Source: Mycolicibacterium wolinskyi (GTDB lineage: Bacteria > Actinomycetota > Actinomycetes > Mycobacteriales > Mycobacteriaceae). From it: DNA of 64,000 nt. The notes under the pieces are model-generated. The model was given only the letters and a program-made list of their open reading frames with translations. It had not been told where the DNA came from and searched no databases. The stretch lies in the NCBI RefSeq assembly GCF_002101965.1, contig NZ_LQQA01000010.1:186001-250000 (forward strand), in the 5' to 3' direction. The position numbers were made by a program, and so were the translations under genes. Shown piece by piece: positions 16,219-25,871 of the stretch. Every line of letters begins with the position of its first letter. The first letter of the stretch is position 1.

Positions 16219-16629
16219 ATGCCGAGCACCATCGCGAATTCCATTGCTGTAGTTGCCGAACGGATCGCGTCACTCCTCGGCCCACGCCTGATGCGGTTGA
16301 TCGCACGGTTCAACAAGTACGTGACCAACCCGCTGCAGCGAATGTGGGCACCACGGCTGCCGTACATGGCGGTCATCGAGCACACCGGCCGCAAGTCGGG
16401 CAAGTCGTTCCGCACCCCGGTCATGGCGTTCGTCGGCGACGGCACCGTCTCAGTGGTGCTGAACTACGGCACGCAGTCGGACTGGGTGCGCAATGTGAAG
16501 GCGGCGGGTTCGGCCGGGGTGGTGCACCGGGGTGTGCGGTACCGCATAACCGAGCCCCGCATCCTGCCCGGCGAATCCCCGGACCAGAAGGCACGCCTCG
16601 TCGCCACGCTGACACCGCCGCGAGTGTGA
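16219..16629 (+). CDS. Nitroreductase/deazaflavin (F420)-dependent oxidoreductase family (DUF385)
   Basis: A 136-residue Ddn-like protein from ATG 16219, chosen for the GGGGGGAAC ribosome site just upstream. It has LIARFNKYVTNPLQRMWAP, IEHTGRKSGKSFRTPVMAF and NYGTQSDWVRNVKAAGSAGV, aligning well with the 7856-8251 protein. F420-dependent reductase activity is a family inference. A 12-bp-stem hairpin follows the stop directly and separates it from the convergent LysA-like gene. Confidence 0.85.
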   Translation: MPSTIANSIAVVAERIASLLGPRLMRLIARFNKYVTNPLQRMWAPRLPYMAVIEHTGRKSGKSFRTPVMAFVGDGTVSVVLNYGTQSDWVRNVKAAGSAGVVHRGVRYRITEPRILPGESPDQKARLVATLTPPRV

Positions 16630-16668
16630 GCTTGTGTGCGAGTTTCGTCGAAAAGTTCGCACACAAGC
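16630..16668 (+). terminator. Hairpin between convergent genes
   Basis: GCTTGTGTGCGA (16630-16641) and its exact complement (16657-16668) form a 12-bp stem with a 15-base loop, directly after the stop of the Ddn-like gene and before the end of the LysA-like gene. There is no T-run. It is probably a bidirectional terminator or a short intergenic repeat. Confidence 0.5.
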
Positions 16669-16689
16669 CCACGTTCGACGAGCCGGGCG

Positions 16690-17457
16690 CTACACCCGCA
16701 CACTGCCCGGCTGAGCCGAGACGACAACCACCGGCCGCGGGAAACGCAGTGTGGCGCAAGCGTCGTCGAGTGTTTCGTCGATCGCGTTCGCCACCTCGGA
16801 CAGATGGCCGGGGCCCGCCCCGAAGGTCAGGCCACAACCGCCGAGCGCGATGCGCGTCAGGACGACACCGTGAGTACGACGGATCTGGCTCATCTCCAGG
16901 AGCATGTCGCCGATCGCTGCGGGGTAGCTCACGAAATGGTGTTCGTCCGGCCCGATCTCGCCGTACAAGCCCACGAGTTCGAACCGCCGGCAGTCGGCGA
17001 CCGGTGCAGCCAAGCCGCCACGGCCCATGCTCACGAGCACCCGGTGCCCACGCCGGCCGGTCGCCGCCAGCACATCGATCTGAGCGGGCCCATTGACGAC
17101 GACCCGACCGACCCCGAGGTTGGCGGCGCAGAACACGAGCTCGTCAGCGGTCAGACCGGCGCCGTGTGCGGTCATCCGGATCGGGTGGATGCCTGCCCCG
17201 ACGGCCACCGCGAGTTCTCGGCCATCCCGAACATCAACCGCCACACTGTGATCCCGCGCCCACCGCGCCACCACCGCATTGCGCAGCGCCATGGCGGGTA
17301 ACACCAACTCCACCATGCCGAGCGACCGGCGACTGATGGCACAGCGCCGCAAAGTTTCCCGGTCCTGCGGGGGATCCGCAGGCCGGGATGAGACGGAATG
17401 CTTGGACAGGAATGCCGCCGAGAATGTCACAACTCGACCGTCCACGAGACGGGCCAT
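16690..17457 (-). CDS. Truncated LysA-like (type III PLP barrel) protein lacking the PLP lysine
   Basis: 255 residues from ATG 17457. It aligns with the N-terminal barrel of the full-length LysA-like enzyme at 56764-58104: VVARWARDHSVAVDVRDGRELAVAV corresponds to its AVARWVAEEGLGLDVCSAGELATAL, and HGVVLTRIALGGCGLTFG to HGVVLTELNIGGGHGVPYV. The PLP lysine in YAGKS is replaced (LPAMA). The barrel ends around PRPVVVVSAQPGS and the C-terminal domain with the active-site Cys and PLP-phosphate motifs is absent. Decarboxylase activity is therefore unlikely; a pseudoenzyme or decaying gene are both possible. It is divergent from kdp. Confidence 0.65.
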   Translation of the reverse strand: MARLVDGRVVTFSAAFLSKHSVSSRPADPPQDRETLRRCAISRRSLGMVELVLPAMALRNAVVARWARDHSVAVDVRDGRELAVAVGAGIHPIRMTAHGAGLTADELVFCAANLGVGRVVVNGPAQIDVLAATGRRGHRVLVSMGRGGLAAPVADCRRFELVGLYGEIGPDEHHFVSYPAAIGDMLLEMSQIRRTHGVVLTRIALGGCGLTFGAGPGHLSEVANAIDETLDDACATLRFPRPVVVVSAQPGSVRV

Positions 17458-17470
17458 ACCGGCCAGTGTC

Positions 17471-17587
17471 CTGACGAACTCTTGACGCGCCCTGTGCGGA
17501 CCTTGACGACCCCCTGACAACCCACGAGGCACACCCACGATCGAAGACCGTTAAGGACCGCCGCCCGGGCGTAAAGAAACCGTCAAG
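17471..17587. promoter_or_regulatory. Phased TGACG array upstream of kdp
   Basis: CTGACG (17471), TTGACG (17482), TTGACG (17503) and CTGACA (17514) are spaced 11, 21 and 11 bases apart. CGTCAA at 17581, part of GTAAAGAAACCGTCAAG (17571-17587), adds an inverted copy. OmpR-family regulators such as KdpE bind direct repeats about 11 bases apart, so this may be the KdpE-responsive control region of kdp. It could equally control the divergent LysA-like gene. Confidence 0.4.
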
Positions 17588-17665
17588 ACTCCGTCCACCC
17601 TCCTGAACTGGGCAGATCCTGGTTCAGGCCGCCGAAATCCGGAGGCCCGTAAACGTGGAGACGAG

Positions 17666-17749
17666 ATGTCTGTACTCATCTACACAGTGCTGACGGTGGC
17701 GGTCTTCGCGCTGCTCGGCCTGGTGCAGAGGCTGGTCGAACGCCAGTGA
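17666..17749 (+). CDS. 27-aa membrane peptide upstream of kdpF
   Basis: A short frame with a single hydrophobic helix ([20 protein letters not shown]) and a basic end (VERQ). A GGAG-type ribosome site (GTGGAGACGAG) lies directly upstream of ATG 17666, and the stop overlaps the GTG start of kdpF (GTGA at 17746-17749), so the two should be translationally coupled. Size and context suggest an accessory peptide of the Kdp complex, comparable to KdpF. Function is inferred from position only. Confidence 0.6.
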   Translation: MSVLIYTVLTVAVFALLGLVQRLVERQ

Positions 17750-17832
17750 TCGAAAACGTCGTCGGCTTGATTCTCGCGATTCTCATCGCCGTGTTCATCT
17801 TCGCCGCACTGCTGTTTCCCGAGAGGTTCTAG
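17746..17832 (+). CDS. kdpF: KdpF, small subunit of the K+-transporting ATPase
   Basis: 28 residues with one hydrophobic helix ([20 protein letters not shown]) and the charged end PERF typical of KdpF, which stabilises the KdpABC complex in the membrane. It starts at GTG 17746, overlapping the upstream peptide. Its TAG stop shares a base with the GTG start of kdpA at 17832. It is too short for ordinary gene finders but its sequence and position are unambiguous. Confidence 0.85.
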   Translation: MIENVVGLILAILIAVFIFAALLFPERF

Positions 17833-19502
17833 TGACTACCACCACCGCGGGGATCGTGTTCCTCGCGTCGCTCGTCGTGGCCATAGCACTGGTGCACGTA
17901 CCGCTGGGCGACTACATGTACCGCGTCTACACCAGCCAAAAAGATTCGCGGGCAGAACGATTCATCTACCGGGCCATCGGCGCGGACCCGAAGTCCGAGC
18001 AGACCTGGGGATCCTATGCCCGCAGCGTGCTCGCGTTCTCCGCCGTGAGCCTGCTGTTTCTGTTCTTCTTCCAGCTGATCCAGGGCAGGCTTCCGCTGCA
18101 CCTCAACGATCCGGGCACCCCGATGACCCCGGCGCTCGCGTGGAACACCGCCGTCAGCTTCGTCACCAACACCAACTGGCAGGCCTACTCCGGTGAATCC
18201 ACCCAGGGCCACCTGGTGCAGATGGCCGGGCTCGCGGTGCAGAACTTCGTCTCGGCCGCGGTCGGCATGGCCGTCGCCGTCGCGCTGGTGCGCGGCTTCG
18301 CGCGCCGCCACACCGGTGAGCTCGGCAACTTCTGGGTTGACCTGGTGCGCGGCACCCTCCGCATCCTGCTGCCCATCTCGATCGTCGGCGCGCTCGTGCT
18401 GATCGCCGGCGGCGTCATCCAGAACTTCACACTGCACGACCAGGTGATCACCACGCTGAGTGGCGCCCAGCAGACCATCCCGGGCGGCCCGGTGGCCAGC
18501 CAGGAGGTCATCAAGGAACTGGGCACCAACGGCGGCGGCTTCTTCAACGTCAACTCCGCCCATCCATTCGAGAACCCGACGACATGGACCAACTGGTTCG
18601 AGATCTTTCTCATCCTGCTGATCCCCTTCTCGATGCCGCGCACGTTCGGCCGCATGGTCAACAGCACGAAGCAGGGTTACGCGATCGCCGCCGTGATGGG
18701 CGTGATCGCCACCGCGAGCGTCAGCCTGACCATGCTGTTCCAGCTGCAACACCACGGCACGGTGCCGACCGCCGTCGGCGCGGCCATGGAGGGCGTCGAG
18801 CAGCGCTTCGGGGTCGCCGATTCGGCGGTGTTCGCGGCGTCGACGACCCTGACGTCGACGGGTGCGGTCAACTCGTTCCACGACTCGTACACGAGCCTGG
18901 GCGGGCTCATGACGATGTTCAACATGCAGCTCGGCGAGGTCGCACCGGGTGGTGTCGGCTCAGGCCTGTACGGCATGTTGATCCTCGCGATCATCACGGT
19001 GTTCGTCGCAGGCCTCATGGTCGGGCGAACCCCGGAGTACCTCGGCAAGAAGATCACACCGCGCGAAATCAAGCTCGCCGCAAGCTATTTCCTGGTAACG
19101 CCGCTGATCGTGCTGACCGGAACCGCGGTGGCGATGGCCATGCCCGGTCAACGCGCAGGCATGCTCAACACCGGGCCACACGGCCTGTCGGAAGTGCTGT
19201 ACGCGTTCACGTCAGCGGCCAACAACAACGGTTCGGCGTTCGCCGGCATCAGCGTCAACACCGAGTGGTACAACACCGCACTGGGTCTGGCGATGGTGTT
19301 CGGCCGCTTCCTGCCCATCATCCTGGTGCTGGCACTGGCCGGATCGCTCGCCGGCCAGGGCACCACCCCCGCATCGATCGGCACCCTGCCCACCCACCGG
19401 CCGCAGTTCGTCGGGTTGGTCGTGGGCGTCACTCTCATCCTGGTGGCCCTCACCTTCCTGCCGATGCTGGCACTCGGGCCCCTCGCCGAAGGAATTCACT
19501 GA
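17832..19502 (+). CDS. kdpA: Potassium-transporting ATPase subunit KdpA
   Basis: A 556-residue, multi-pass membrane protein that forms the K+ channel-like subunit of the high-affinity KdpFABC pump. Selectivity-filter-like segments are visible: [49 protein letters not shown] and [12 protein letters not shown], the four P-loops of the family. About ten hydrophobic helices. Length is normal. It starts at GTG 17832, coupled to kdpF, and kdpB follows after 1 base. Confidence 0.97.
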   Translation: MTTTTAGIVFLASLVVAIALVHVPLGDYMYRVYTSQKDSRAERFIYRAIGADPKSEQTWGSYARSVLAFSAVSLLFLFFFQLIQGRLPLHLNDPGTPMTPALAWNTAVSFVTNTNWQAYSGESTQGHLVQMAGLAVQNFVSAAVGMAVAVALVRGFARRHTGELGNFWVDLVRGTLRILLPISIVGALVLIAGGVIQNFTLHDQVITTLSGAQQTIPGGPVASQEVIKELGTNGGGFFNVNSAHPFENPTTWTNWFEIFLILLIPFSMPRTFGRMVNSTKQGYAIAAVMGVIATASVSLTMLFQLQHHGTVPTAVGAAMEGVEQRFGVADSAVFAASTTLTSTGAVNSFHDSYTSLGGLMTMFNMQLGEVAPGGVGSGLYGMLILAIITVFVAGLMVGRTPEYLGKKITPREIKLAASYFLVTPLIVLTGTAVAMAMPGQRAGMLNTGPHGLSEVLYAFTSAANNNGSAFAGISVNTEWYNTALGLAMVFGRFLPIILVLALAGSLAGQGTTPASIGTLPTHRPQFVGLVVGVTLILVALTFLPMLALGPLAEGIH

Positions 19503-19503
19503 C

Positions 19504-21702
19504 ATGTCCAACCCCCGCACCTCTGTGCCCCTCGAGCGTCACGCTGGAGTGGCAGCCGGGCTCGCGAGCCACTCTGGCGTGACAAACAAGGGCGAAGCGA
19601 CCCACACGCCAGGCAAATCCAAGCCCGCCAAGGCTGTCCAGGGCGGCCTGCTCGACCCGACCATGCTATGGCGCTCGCTGCCCGATGCGCTGCGCAAGCT
19701 CGATCCGCGCACGCTGTGGCGCAACCCGGTGATGTTCATCGTCGAGGTCGGCGCCGTCTGGTCCACGATCCTCGCGGTCGTCGACCCGACGTGGTTCGGC
19801 TGGCTGATCGTCGTATGGCTCTGGCTCACGGTGATTTTCGCGAACCTGGCCGAGGCCGTCGCCGAGGGCCGCGGCAAGGCCCAGGCCGAGACGCTGCGAA
19901 AAACCAAGGCCGACACCATGGCCCGCCGGATCAGCGACTCCGGAGCCGAGGAATCCATCCCGGCCCCGCAGCTCAGACAGGGCGACATCGTCGTCGTCGA
20001 GGCCGGCCAGACGATCCCTGGCGACGGCGACGTCGTGGAAGGCATTGCCTCGGTGGACGAATCAGCCATCACCGGTGAATCCGCGCCCGTCATCCGCGAA
20101 TCGGGCGGTGACCGCTCGGCCGTCACCGGCGGCACCACGGTGTTGTCCGACCGCATCGTCGTCAAGATCACGCAGAAACCCGGCGAGAGCTTCATCGACC
20201 GGATGATCGCCCTCGTCGAAGGCGCCAACCGGCAGAAGACGCCCAACGAGATCGCGCTCAACATCCTGCTGTCGGCGCTGACGATCATCTTCGTGTTCGC
20301 CGTCGCGACCCTGCAGCCGTTGGCGATCTACTCCAAGGCCAACAACCCCGGAGTCCCGGACAGTCTCGCGCTCACCGCAAACGGCGTGAGCGGCATCGTG
20401 ATGGTGGCGTTGCTGGTCTGTCTGATCCCGACGACCATCGGCGCGCTGCTGTCGGCGATCGGCATCGCCGGGATGGACCGGCTCGTGCAACGCAATGTGC
20501 TGGCCATGTCGGGCCGCGCGGTCGAGGCGGCAGGCGATGTGAACACCCTGCTGCTCGACAAGACCGGCACGATCACGCTCGGTAACCGGCAGGCCGCGGC
20601 ATTCGTCCCGCTGACCGGGGTGTCGGCCGAGCAGCTCGCCGACGCCGCACAGCTGTCGAGCCTGGCCGACGAAACCCCCGAGGGCCGTTCGATTGTCGTG
20701 TTCGCGAAGCAGGAGTACGGATTGCGGGCCCGCACCCCCGGCGAGCTCGCCACCGCCACGTGGATCGAGTTCAGCGCCACCACCCGCATGTCGGGCGTGG
20801 ACCTGGACGGGCACAAGCTGCGCAAGGGCGCGGCGAGCGCGGTCGCGGACTGGGTGCGCTCCGAGGGCGGTGTCGTGCCTGCCGAACTGGGCAACATCGT
20901 CGACGGTATCTCGGCGGCGGGCGGCACTCCCCTGGTCGTCGGCCAGGTGACCGACAAGGCCGAAGTGCTCGGCGTCATCCACCTCAAAGACGTCGTCAAG
21001 CAGGGCATGCGCGAGCGGTTCGACGAGATGCGCCGCATGGGCATCCGGACGGTGATGATCACGGGCGACAATCCGTTGACCGCCAAGGCGATCGCCGACG
21101 AGGCCGGGGTCGACGACTTCCTCGCCGAGGCCACGCCCGAGGACAAGCTGGCGCTCATCAAGGAGGAGCAGGCCGGTGGCCGGCTCGTCGCGATGACCGG
21201 TGACGGCACCAACGACGCGCCCGCCCTCGCGCAGGCCGATGTGGGAGTCGCGATGAACACCGGCACCTCGGCGGCCAAAGAGGCCGGCAACATGGTCGAT
21301 CTCGACTCTGACCCGACCAAACTGATCGAGATCGTCGAGATCGGAAAGCAGCTGCTGATCACCCGGGGTGCGTTGACGACGTTCTCGATCGCCAACGACA
21401 TCGCGAAGTACTTCGCGATCATCCCGGCGTTGTTCGTCGGCCTGTTCCCTGGCCTGGACCTGCTGAACATCATGCGGCTGCACAGCCCGCAGTCGGCGAT
21501 CCTGTCGGCGGTGATCTTCAACGCGATCGTGATCGTGGCGCTGATCCCCTTGGCGCTCAAGGGCGTCCGGTACACGCCGAGCAGCGCGTCAAAGCTGCTG
21601 AGCCGCAACCTCTACCTCTACGGCCTCGGCGGCATCATCGCGCCGTTCATCGGCATCAAACTGATCGACCTGGTTATCCAACTCCTTCCTGGGATGTCCT
21701 GA
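19504..21702 (+). CDS. kdpB: Potassium-transporting P-type ATPase subunit KdpB
   Basis: A 732-residue P-type ATPase that hydrolyses ATP to drive K+ uptake through KdpA. Actuator motif TGES in [19 protein letters not shown], phosphorylation site [11 protein letters not shown], nucleotide-binding-domain motif KGAAS, and hinge [20 protein letters not shown] are all present. The first ~40 residues ([17 protein letters not shown] and following) are a low-complexity extension beyond the usual start. Membrane helices flank the cytoplasmic domains. kdpC follows after 1 base. Expression should depend on the KdpD/KdpE pair downstream. Confidence 0.97.
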   Translation: MSNPRTSVPLERHAGVAAGLASHSGVTNKGEATHTPGKSKPAKAVQGGLLDPTMLWRSLPDALRKLDPRTLWRNPVMFIVEVGAVWSTILAVVDPTWFGWLIVVWLWLTVIFANLAEAVAEGRGKAQAETLRKTKADTMARRISDSGAEESIPAPQLRQGDIVVVEAGQTIPGDGDVVEGIASVDESAITGESAPVIRESGGDRSAVTGGTTVLSDRIVVKITQKPGESFIDRMIALVEGANRQKTPNEIALNILLSALTIIFVFAVATLQPLAIYSKANNPGVPDSLALTANGVSGIVMVALLVCLIPTTIGALLSAIGIAGMDRLVQRNVLAMSGRAVEAAGDVNTLLLDKTGTITLGNRQAAAFVPLTGVSAEQLADAAQLSSLADETPEGRSIVVFAKQEYGLRARTPGELATATWIEFSATTRMSGVDLDGHKLRKGAASAVADWVRSEGGVVPAELGNIVDGISAAGGTPLVVGQVTDKAEVLGVIHLKDVVKQGMRERFDEMRRMGIRTVMITGDNPLTAKAIADEAGVDDFLAEATPEDKLALIKEEQAGGRLVAMTGDGTNDAPALAQADVGVAMNTGTSAAKEAGNMVDLDSDPTKLIEIVEIGKQLLITRGALTTFSIANDIAKYFAIIPALFVGLFPGLDLLNIMRLHSPQSAILSAVIFNAIVIVALIPLALKGVRYTPSSASKLLSRNLYLYGLGGIIAPFIGIKLIDLVIQLLPGMS

Positions 21703-21703
21703 C

Positions 21704-22570
21704 ATGCAATTCACCAATCTGATCCGCCAACATGCGGCCGCGCTGCGCGCACTGTTGGTGCTCACCGTGATCCTCGGCGTCGCCTATCCGGTGTTCATCT
21801 GGCTGGTCGCGCAACTGCCCGGCCTCAACCACAAGGCCGACGGATCGATCGTCGAAGCCGACGGAAAGCCCGTGGGCAGCAGCCTGATCGGCCAGTTGTT
21901 CACCGACGCCGACGGCAATCCCCTGCCGCAGTACTTCCAGGGCCGTCCGTCCGCGGCCGGGGACGGCTACGACCCGATGGCGACGAGCGCGAGCAACCTC
22001 GGCCCCGAGAGCACCGTCGACCAACCGGACAAGCCGAGCCTGCTGACGCTGGTGTGCCAGCGCAGCCAGGCCGTCGGGAAACTCGACGGGGTCAGTGGAG
22101 CGCGCCCGTTCTGCACAGGAGACGGTGTCGGCGCGGTGCTCTCGGTGATCGGCCCGCGGGATTCCCGCGGCAACGTGATCCACCCGACCCGCGTGGTCAG
22201 CGTCAACGAGCCGTGCGATACGACGAAGACGCCGTTCCTCAACACCTACGAAGGCGTGCGGGTCGAATGCGCACAAGCCGGCGAGGATTACAGCGCCGGC
22301 CAGATCGTGCCGATCCACGGCAGCGCCGATGCGCAGGTGCCCGCCGACGCGGTCACCGCGAGCGGCAGCGGACTCGATCCGCACATCTCGCCCGCCTACG
22401 CCGACCTGCAGGTCAACCGGGTCGCCGAGGCCCGCGGCCTGGCGCCCGAGCAGGTTCGCCAACTGGTCGCGCAGCACACCGACGGCCGCACCCTCGGGTT
22501 CCTCGGCGAGCCGCGGGTGAACGTTCTGGAACTGAACATCGCGCTCGACACTTTGTCCGCAGGTGGATGA
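21704..22570 (+). CDS. kdpC: Potassium-transporting ATPase subunit KdpC
   Basis: 288 residues with one N-terminal membrane helix (LRALLVLTVILGVAYPVFIW) and an extracytoplasmic domain. Conserved segments are GSSLIGQLFTD, PQYFQGRPSAAGDGYDPMAT, SASNLGP, and near the end SGSGLDPHISPAYADLQVNR and LNIALD. KdpC stabilises KdpB and raises ATP affinity. It is about 90 residues longer than the E. coli protein because of an insert around residues 105-205. Its stop lies 7 bases before the kdpD start. Confidence 0.96.
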   Translation: MQFTNLIRQHAAALRALLVLTVILGVAYPVFIWLVAQLPGLNHKADGSIVEADGKPVGSSLIGQLFTDADGNPLPQYFQGRPSAAGDGYDPMATSASNLGPESTVDQPDKPSLLTLVCQRSQAVGKLDGVSGARPFCTGDGVGAVLSVIGPRDSRGNVIHPTRVVSVNEPCDTTKTPFLNTYEGVRVECAQAGEDYSAGQIVPIHGSADAQVPADAVTASGSGLDPHISPAYADLQVNRVAEARGLAPEQVRQLVAQHTDGRTLGFLGEPRVNVLELNIALDTLSAGG

Positions 22571-22577
22571 TGGGCTG

Positions 22578-25097
22578 GTGAGTACGTCGGCGCCGGCCAC
22601 AAAACGCGGGGAGCTGCGCATCTATCTGGGCGCGGCTCCCGGCGTCGGCAAGACGTACGCGATGCTCGGGGAGGCCCACCGCCGCCTGGAACGCGGGACC
22701 GATCTGGTGGCCGCCGTCGTGGAAACGCACGGCCGCAAGAAGACCGCCGAACTCCTCGACGGCATCGAGGTCATCCCGCCCCGCTACATCGAGTACCGGG
22801 GCGGGCGGTTCCCCGAACTCGACGTGCCTGCCGTGCTGGCCCGCAAGCCCCAGGTCGTGCTGGTCGACGAACTCGCCCACACCAACACGCCGGGCAGCAA
22901 GAACGCCAAGCGCTGGCAGGACATCGAGGAACTCCTCGACGCGGGCATCACCGTCATCTCGACCGTGAACGTGCAGCACCTGGAAAGCCTCAACGACGTC
23001 GTCACCGGCATCACCGGTATCGAGCAGCAGGAGAAGGTGCCCGACGAGGTGGTGCGGGCCGCCGATCAGATCGAGCTCGTCGACATCACCCCGGAAGCCC
23101 TGCGACGCAGACTGTCCCACGGCAACGTGTACGCGCCCGAACGTATCGACGCCGCACTGTCGAACTACTTCCGCCGCGGAAACCTCACCGCGCTGCGGGA
23201 ATTGGCGTTGTTGTGGCTGGCCGACCAGGTCGACGCCGCGCTGGCCAAGTACCGCGCCGACAACAAGATCACCGACACCTGGGAGGCCCGTGAACGCGTC
23301 GTCGTCGCGGTCACCGGCGGGCCGGAGTCGGAGACGTTGGTGCGCAGGGCATCCCGCATCGCCTCGAAATCCAGTGCCGAACTCATGGTGGTGCACGTCG
23401 TGCGCGGCGACGGGCTGTCGGGGGTGTCGGCACCGCAGATGGGCCGCGTCCGTGAGCTCGCGACCAGCCTGGGCGCCACACTGCACACCGTCGTCGGCGA
23501 CGATGTGCCAACCGCGCTGCTGGATTTCGCGCGCGACATGAACGCGACCCAGCTCGTGCTCGGCACGTCGCGGCGCTCGCGGTGGGCACGGATCTTCGAC
23601 GAGGGCATCGGCTCGACGGTCGTGCAGCAGTCGGAGAAGATCGACGTCCACATGGTGACCCACGAGGCTGCCAAGCGTGGCTTCCGGTGGTCATCGACCA
23701 CACCGCGCGAGCGGCACGTCGCGTCCTGGCTTGCCGCCCTGGTGGTTCCGTCGGCCATCTGCGCCCTGACGGTCGCCCTTCTCGACCCGCTGCTCGGTGT
23801 CGGCGGCGAAAGCGCGCTGTTCTTCGTCGGCGTGCTCGTCGTCGCGCTGCTCGGCGGTGTCGCGCCCGCCGCGCTGTCGGCCGTGCTGTCCGGGCTGCTG
23901 CTCAACTACTTCCTGATCACCCCAAGACACACGTTCACGATCTCCGACCCAGACAGCGCCCTGACGATCGTCGTGCTGCTGGCCGTGGCGGTGGCCGTCG
24001 CGGCCTTGGTGGACGGCGCGGCAAAACGCGCCAGGGAAGCCCGACGTGCTTCGCAGGAGGCCGAACTGCTTGCGCTGTTCGCCGGGTCGGTGCTGCGGGG
24101 AGCCGACGTGGCGGCGCTGCTCGAACGGGTCCGCGAGACCTACAGCCAGCGGGCGGTGAGCCTGCTGCGTGAGACCGACGGCCACCCTGCCATCGTCAGT
24201 TGCGTCGGCCAGGATCCGTGTGTGCAGGTCGACACCGCCGATACCGCGATCGAGGCGGGTGACGACGAGTTCTGGCTGCTGATGGCGGGCCGCAAGTTGT
24301 CCGCCCGCGACCGCCGGGTGTTGACCGCGGTGGCCAAACAAGCGGCCGGCCTTGTCCGGCAACGCGAACTCACCGAGGAAGCCGGCAAGGCCAACGCGAT
24401 CGCCAAGGCCGACGAACTGCGCCGCTCCCTGCTCTCGGCCGTCAGCCACGACCTGCGCACACCGCTGGCCGCGGCCAAGGCCGCGGTGTCGAGCCTGCGC
24501 AGCGACGACGTCGACTTCTCTCCCGAGGACACCGCCGAACTCCTTGCCACGATCGAGGAGTCGGTCGATGCGCTGACCGCACTGGTCGGCAATCTGCTCG
24601 ACTCCTCGCGGCTGGCCGCCGGAGTCGTGCGACCGGAGTTGCGCGCGGTGTACCTCGAGGAGACCGTGCAGCGGGCCCTGCTGGGAATCAGTAGGGGCGC
24701 CACGGGCTTTGGCCGCGAGGGTTTGGACCGGGTCAAGGTCGAGGTGGGTGACTCGATGGCGATGGCCGACGGTGGCCTGCTGGAGCGGGTCTTGGCCAAT
24801 CTCATCGACAACGCGCTGCGCTACGCCAAGGACGGGCCGGTGCGGGTGACCGCGGGCCGGGTCGGAAACCGCGTCCTGATCGCGGTGATCGACGAGGGCC
24901 CCGGTGTCGCGCGGGGCACCGAGGACGCGTTGTTCGCGCCGTTTCAGCGGCTCGGTGACCACGACACCAGCAGCGGCGTCGGGCTGGGACTTTCGGTGGC
25001 CAAGGGCTTCGTCGAGGCGATGGGCGGCACGATCTCGGCCACCGACACCCCGGGCGGCGGGCTCACCGTCGAAATCGATTTGGCGGCGCCGGCATGA
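22578..25097 (+). CDS. kdpD: Sensor histidine kinase KdpD
   Basis: 839 residues from GTG 22578, with AGGTGGA upstream; GTG 22563 overlapping kdpC is possible. Order: KdpD N-terminal domain with Walker A GAAPGVGKTYAML and a Walker B-like VVLVDELAHTN; UspA-like domain (residues ~240-360); four closely spaced membrane helices (~380-480); a GAF-like region; HisKA with SAVSHDLRTPLAAAK; and HATPase with NLIDNALRYA, DEGPGV and GVGLGLSVAKGFVEAMGG. It senses K+ limitation or turgor and phosphorylates KdpE. The kdpE start overlaps its stop. Confidence 0.96.
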   Translation: MSTSAPATKRGELRIYLGAAPGVGKTYAMLGEAHRRLERGTDLVAAVVETHGRKKTAELLDGIEVIPPRYIEYRGGRFPELDVPAVLARKPQVVLVDELAHTNTPGSKNAKRWQDIEELLDAGITVISTVNVQHLESLNDVVTGITGIEQQEKVPDEVVRAADQIELVDITPEALRRRLSHGNVYAPERIDAALSNYFRRGNLTALRELALLWLADQVDAALAKYRADNKITDTWEARERVVVAVTGGPESETLVRRASRIASKSSAELMVVHVVRGDGLSGVSAPQMGRVRELATSLGATLHTVVGDDVPTALLDFARDMNATQLVLGTSRRSRWARIFDEGIGSTVVQQSEKIDVHMVTHEAAKRGFRWSSTTPRERHVASWLAALVVPSAICALTVALLDPLLGVGGESALFFVGVLVVALLGGVAPAALSAVLSGLLLNYFLITPRHTFTISDPDSALTIVVLLAVAVAVAALVDGAAKRAREARRASQEAELLALFAGSVLRGADVAALLERVRETYSQRAVSLLRETDGHPAIVSCVGQDPCVQVDTADTAIEAGDDEFWLLMAGRKLSARDRRVLTAVAKQAAGLVRQRELTEEAGKANAIAKADELRRSLLSAVSHDLRTPLAAAKAAVSSLRSDDVDFSPEDTAELLATIEESVDALTALVGNLLDSSRLAAGVVRPELRAVYLEETVQRALLGISRGATGFGREGLDRVKVEVGDSMAMADGGLLERVLANLIDNALRYAKDGPVRVTAGRVGNRVLIAVIDEGPGVARGTEDALFAPFQRLGDHDTSSGVGLGLSVAKGFVEAMGGTISATDTPGGGLTVEIDLAAPA

Positions 25098-25780
25098 CGG
25101 TCAAGACGAGGGTGCTGGTGATCGACGACGAACCGCAGATCCTGCGGGCGCTGCGCATCAACCTGTCGGTGCGTGGCTATGAGGTCAGGACGGCGGCCAC
25201 CGGGGCCGAGGCGCTGCGCAGTGCGGCCGACCACCGCCCCGATGTCATCGTGCTCGACCTCGGGCTGCCCGACATGTCGGGCATCGACGTGCTCGCGGGT
25301 CTGCGGGGCTGGCTGTCGGCCCCGGTGATCGTGCTGTCGGCCCGCACGGACTCCTCCGACAAGGTCGAGGCGCTCGACGCGGGCGCCGACGACTATGTGA
25401 CCAAACCCTTTGGTATGGACGAGTTTCTGGCCCGGCTCCGCGCCGCGGTACGCCGGGCGACCGTGACGGAATCCGATCAGCCGGTCATCGAAACCTCGTC
25501 GTTCACAGTCGATCTGGCGGCCAAGAAGGTCACCAAGAACAACGCCGAGGTGCACCTGACCCCCACCGAGTGGGGCATGCTGGAGATGCTCGTGCGCAAC
25601 CGCGGGAAGCTGGTCGGCCGTGAGGAGCTGCTGCGCGAGGTGTGGGGCCCGGCATACGCCAAAGAGACCCACTATTTGCGGGTCTATCTCGCGCAGCTGC
25701 GTCGCAAACTCGAAGACGATCCGTCGCACCCGGTACATCTGTTGACCGAGGCCGGTATGGGTTACCGATTCCAGGAGTGA
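25094..25780 (+). CDS. kdpE: Response regulator KdpE
   Basis: 228 residues, OmpR/PhoB type. The receiver domain has the acidic pair in VIDDEPQILRAL, phospho-acceptor Asp in VIVLDLGLPDMSG, Thr/Ser in VLSARTD and Lys in VTKPFG. The C-terminal winged helix includes TPTEWGMLEMLVRNRGKLV, LREVWGPAY, YLRVYLAQLRRKLE and GMGYRF. It activates kdpFABC on phosphorylation by KdpD. The ATGA overlap with kdpD couples their translation. Likely sites are in the TGACG array upstream of the operon. Confidence 0.96.
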   Translation: MTVKTRVLVIDDEPQILRALRINLSVRGYEVRTAATGAEALRSAADHRPDVIVLDLGLPDMSGIDVLAGLRGWLSAPVIVLSARTDSSDKVEALDAGADDYVTKPFGMDEFLARLRAAVRRATVTESDQPVIETSSFTVDLAAKKVTKNNAEVHLTPTEWGMLEMLVRNRGKLVGREELLREVWGPAYAKETHYLRVYLAQLRRKLEDDPSHPVHLLTEAGMGYRFQE

Positions 25781-25784
25781 ATTT

Positions 25785-25855
25785 TCTCCGACGAGCAGTC
25801 GTCGAGGTGCCGAGAAGTCAGGCATATCGGGTACGTTGGCGTCTGCTCGCGGAGA
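25785..25855. repeat. Degenerate copy of a REP-like inverted repeat
   Basis: TCTCCG-CGAGCAG on the left and CTGCTCG-CGGAGA on the right can pair around a ~45-base middle. The left arm continues with GTGCCGAGAA, matching the GTACCCGAGAA of the better-formed repeat at 33246-33305. It directly follows kdpE and may terminate the kdp transcript. Confidence 0.5.
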
Positions 25856-25871
25856 TCAGGGGAGTCGGACG

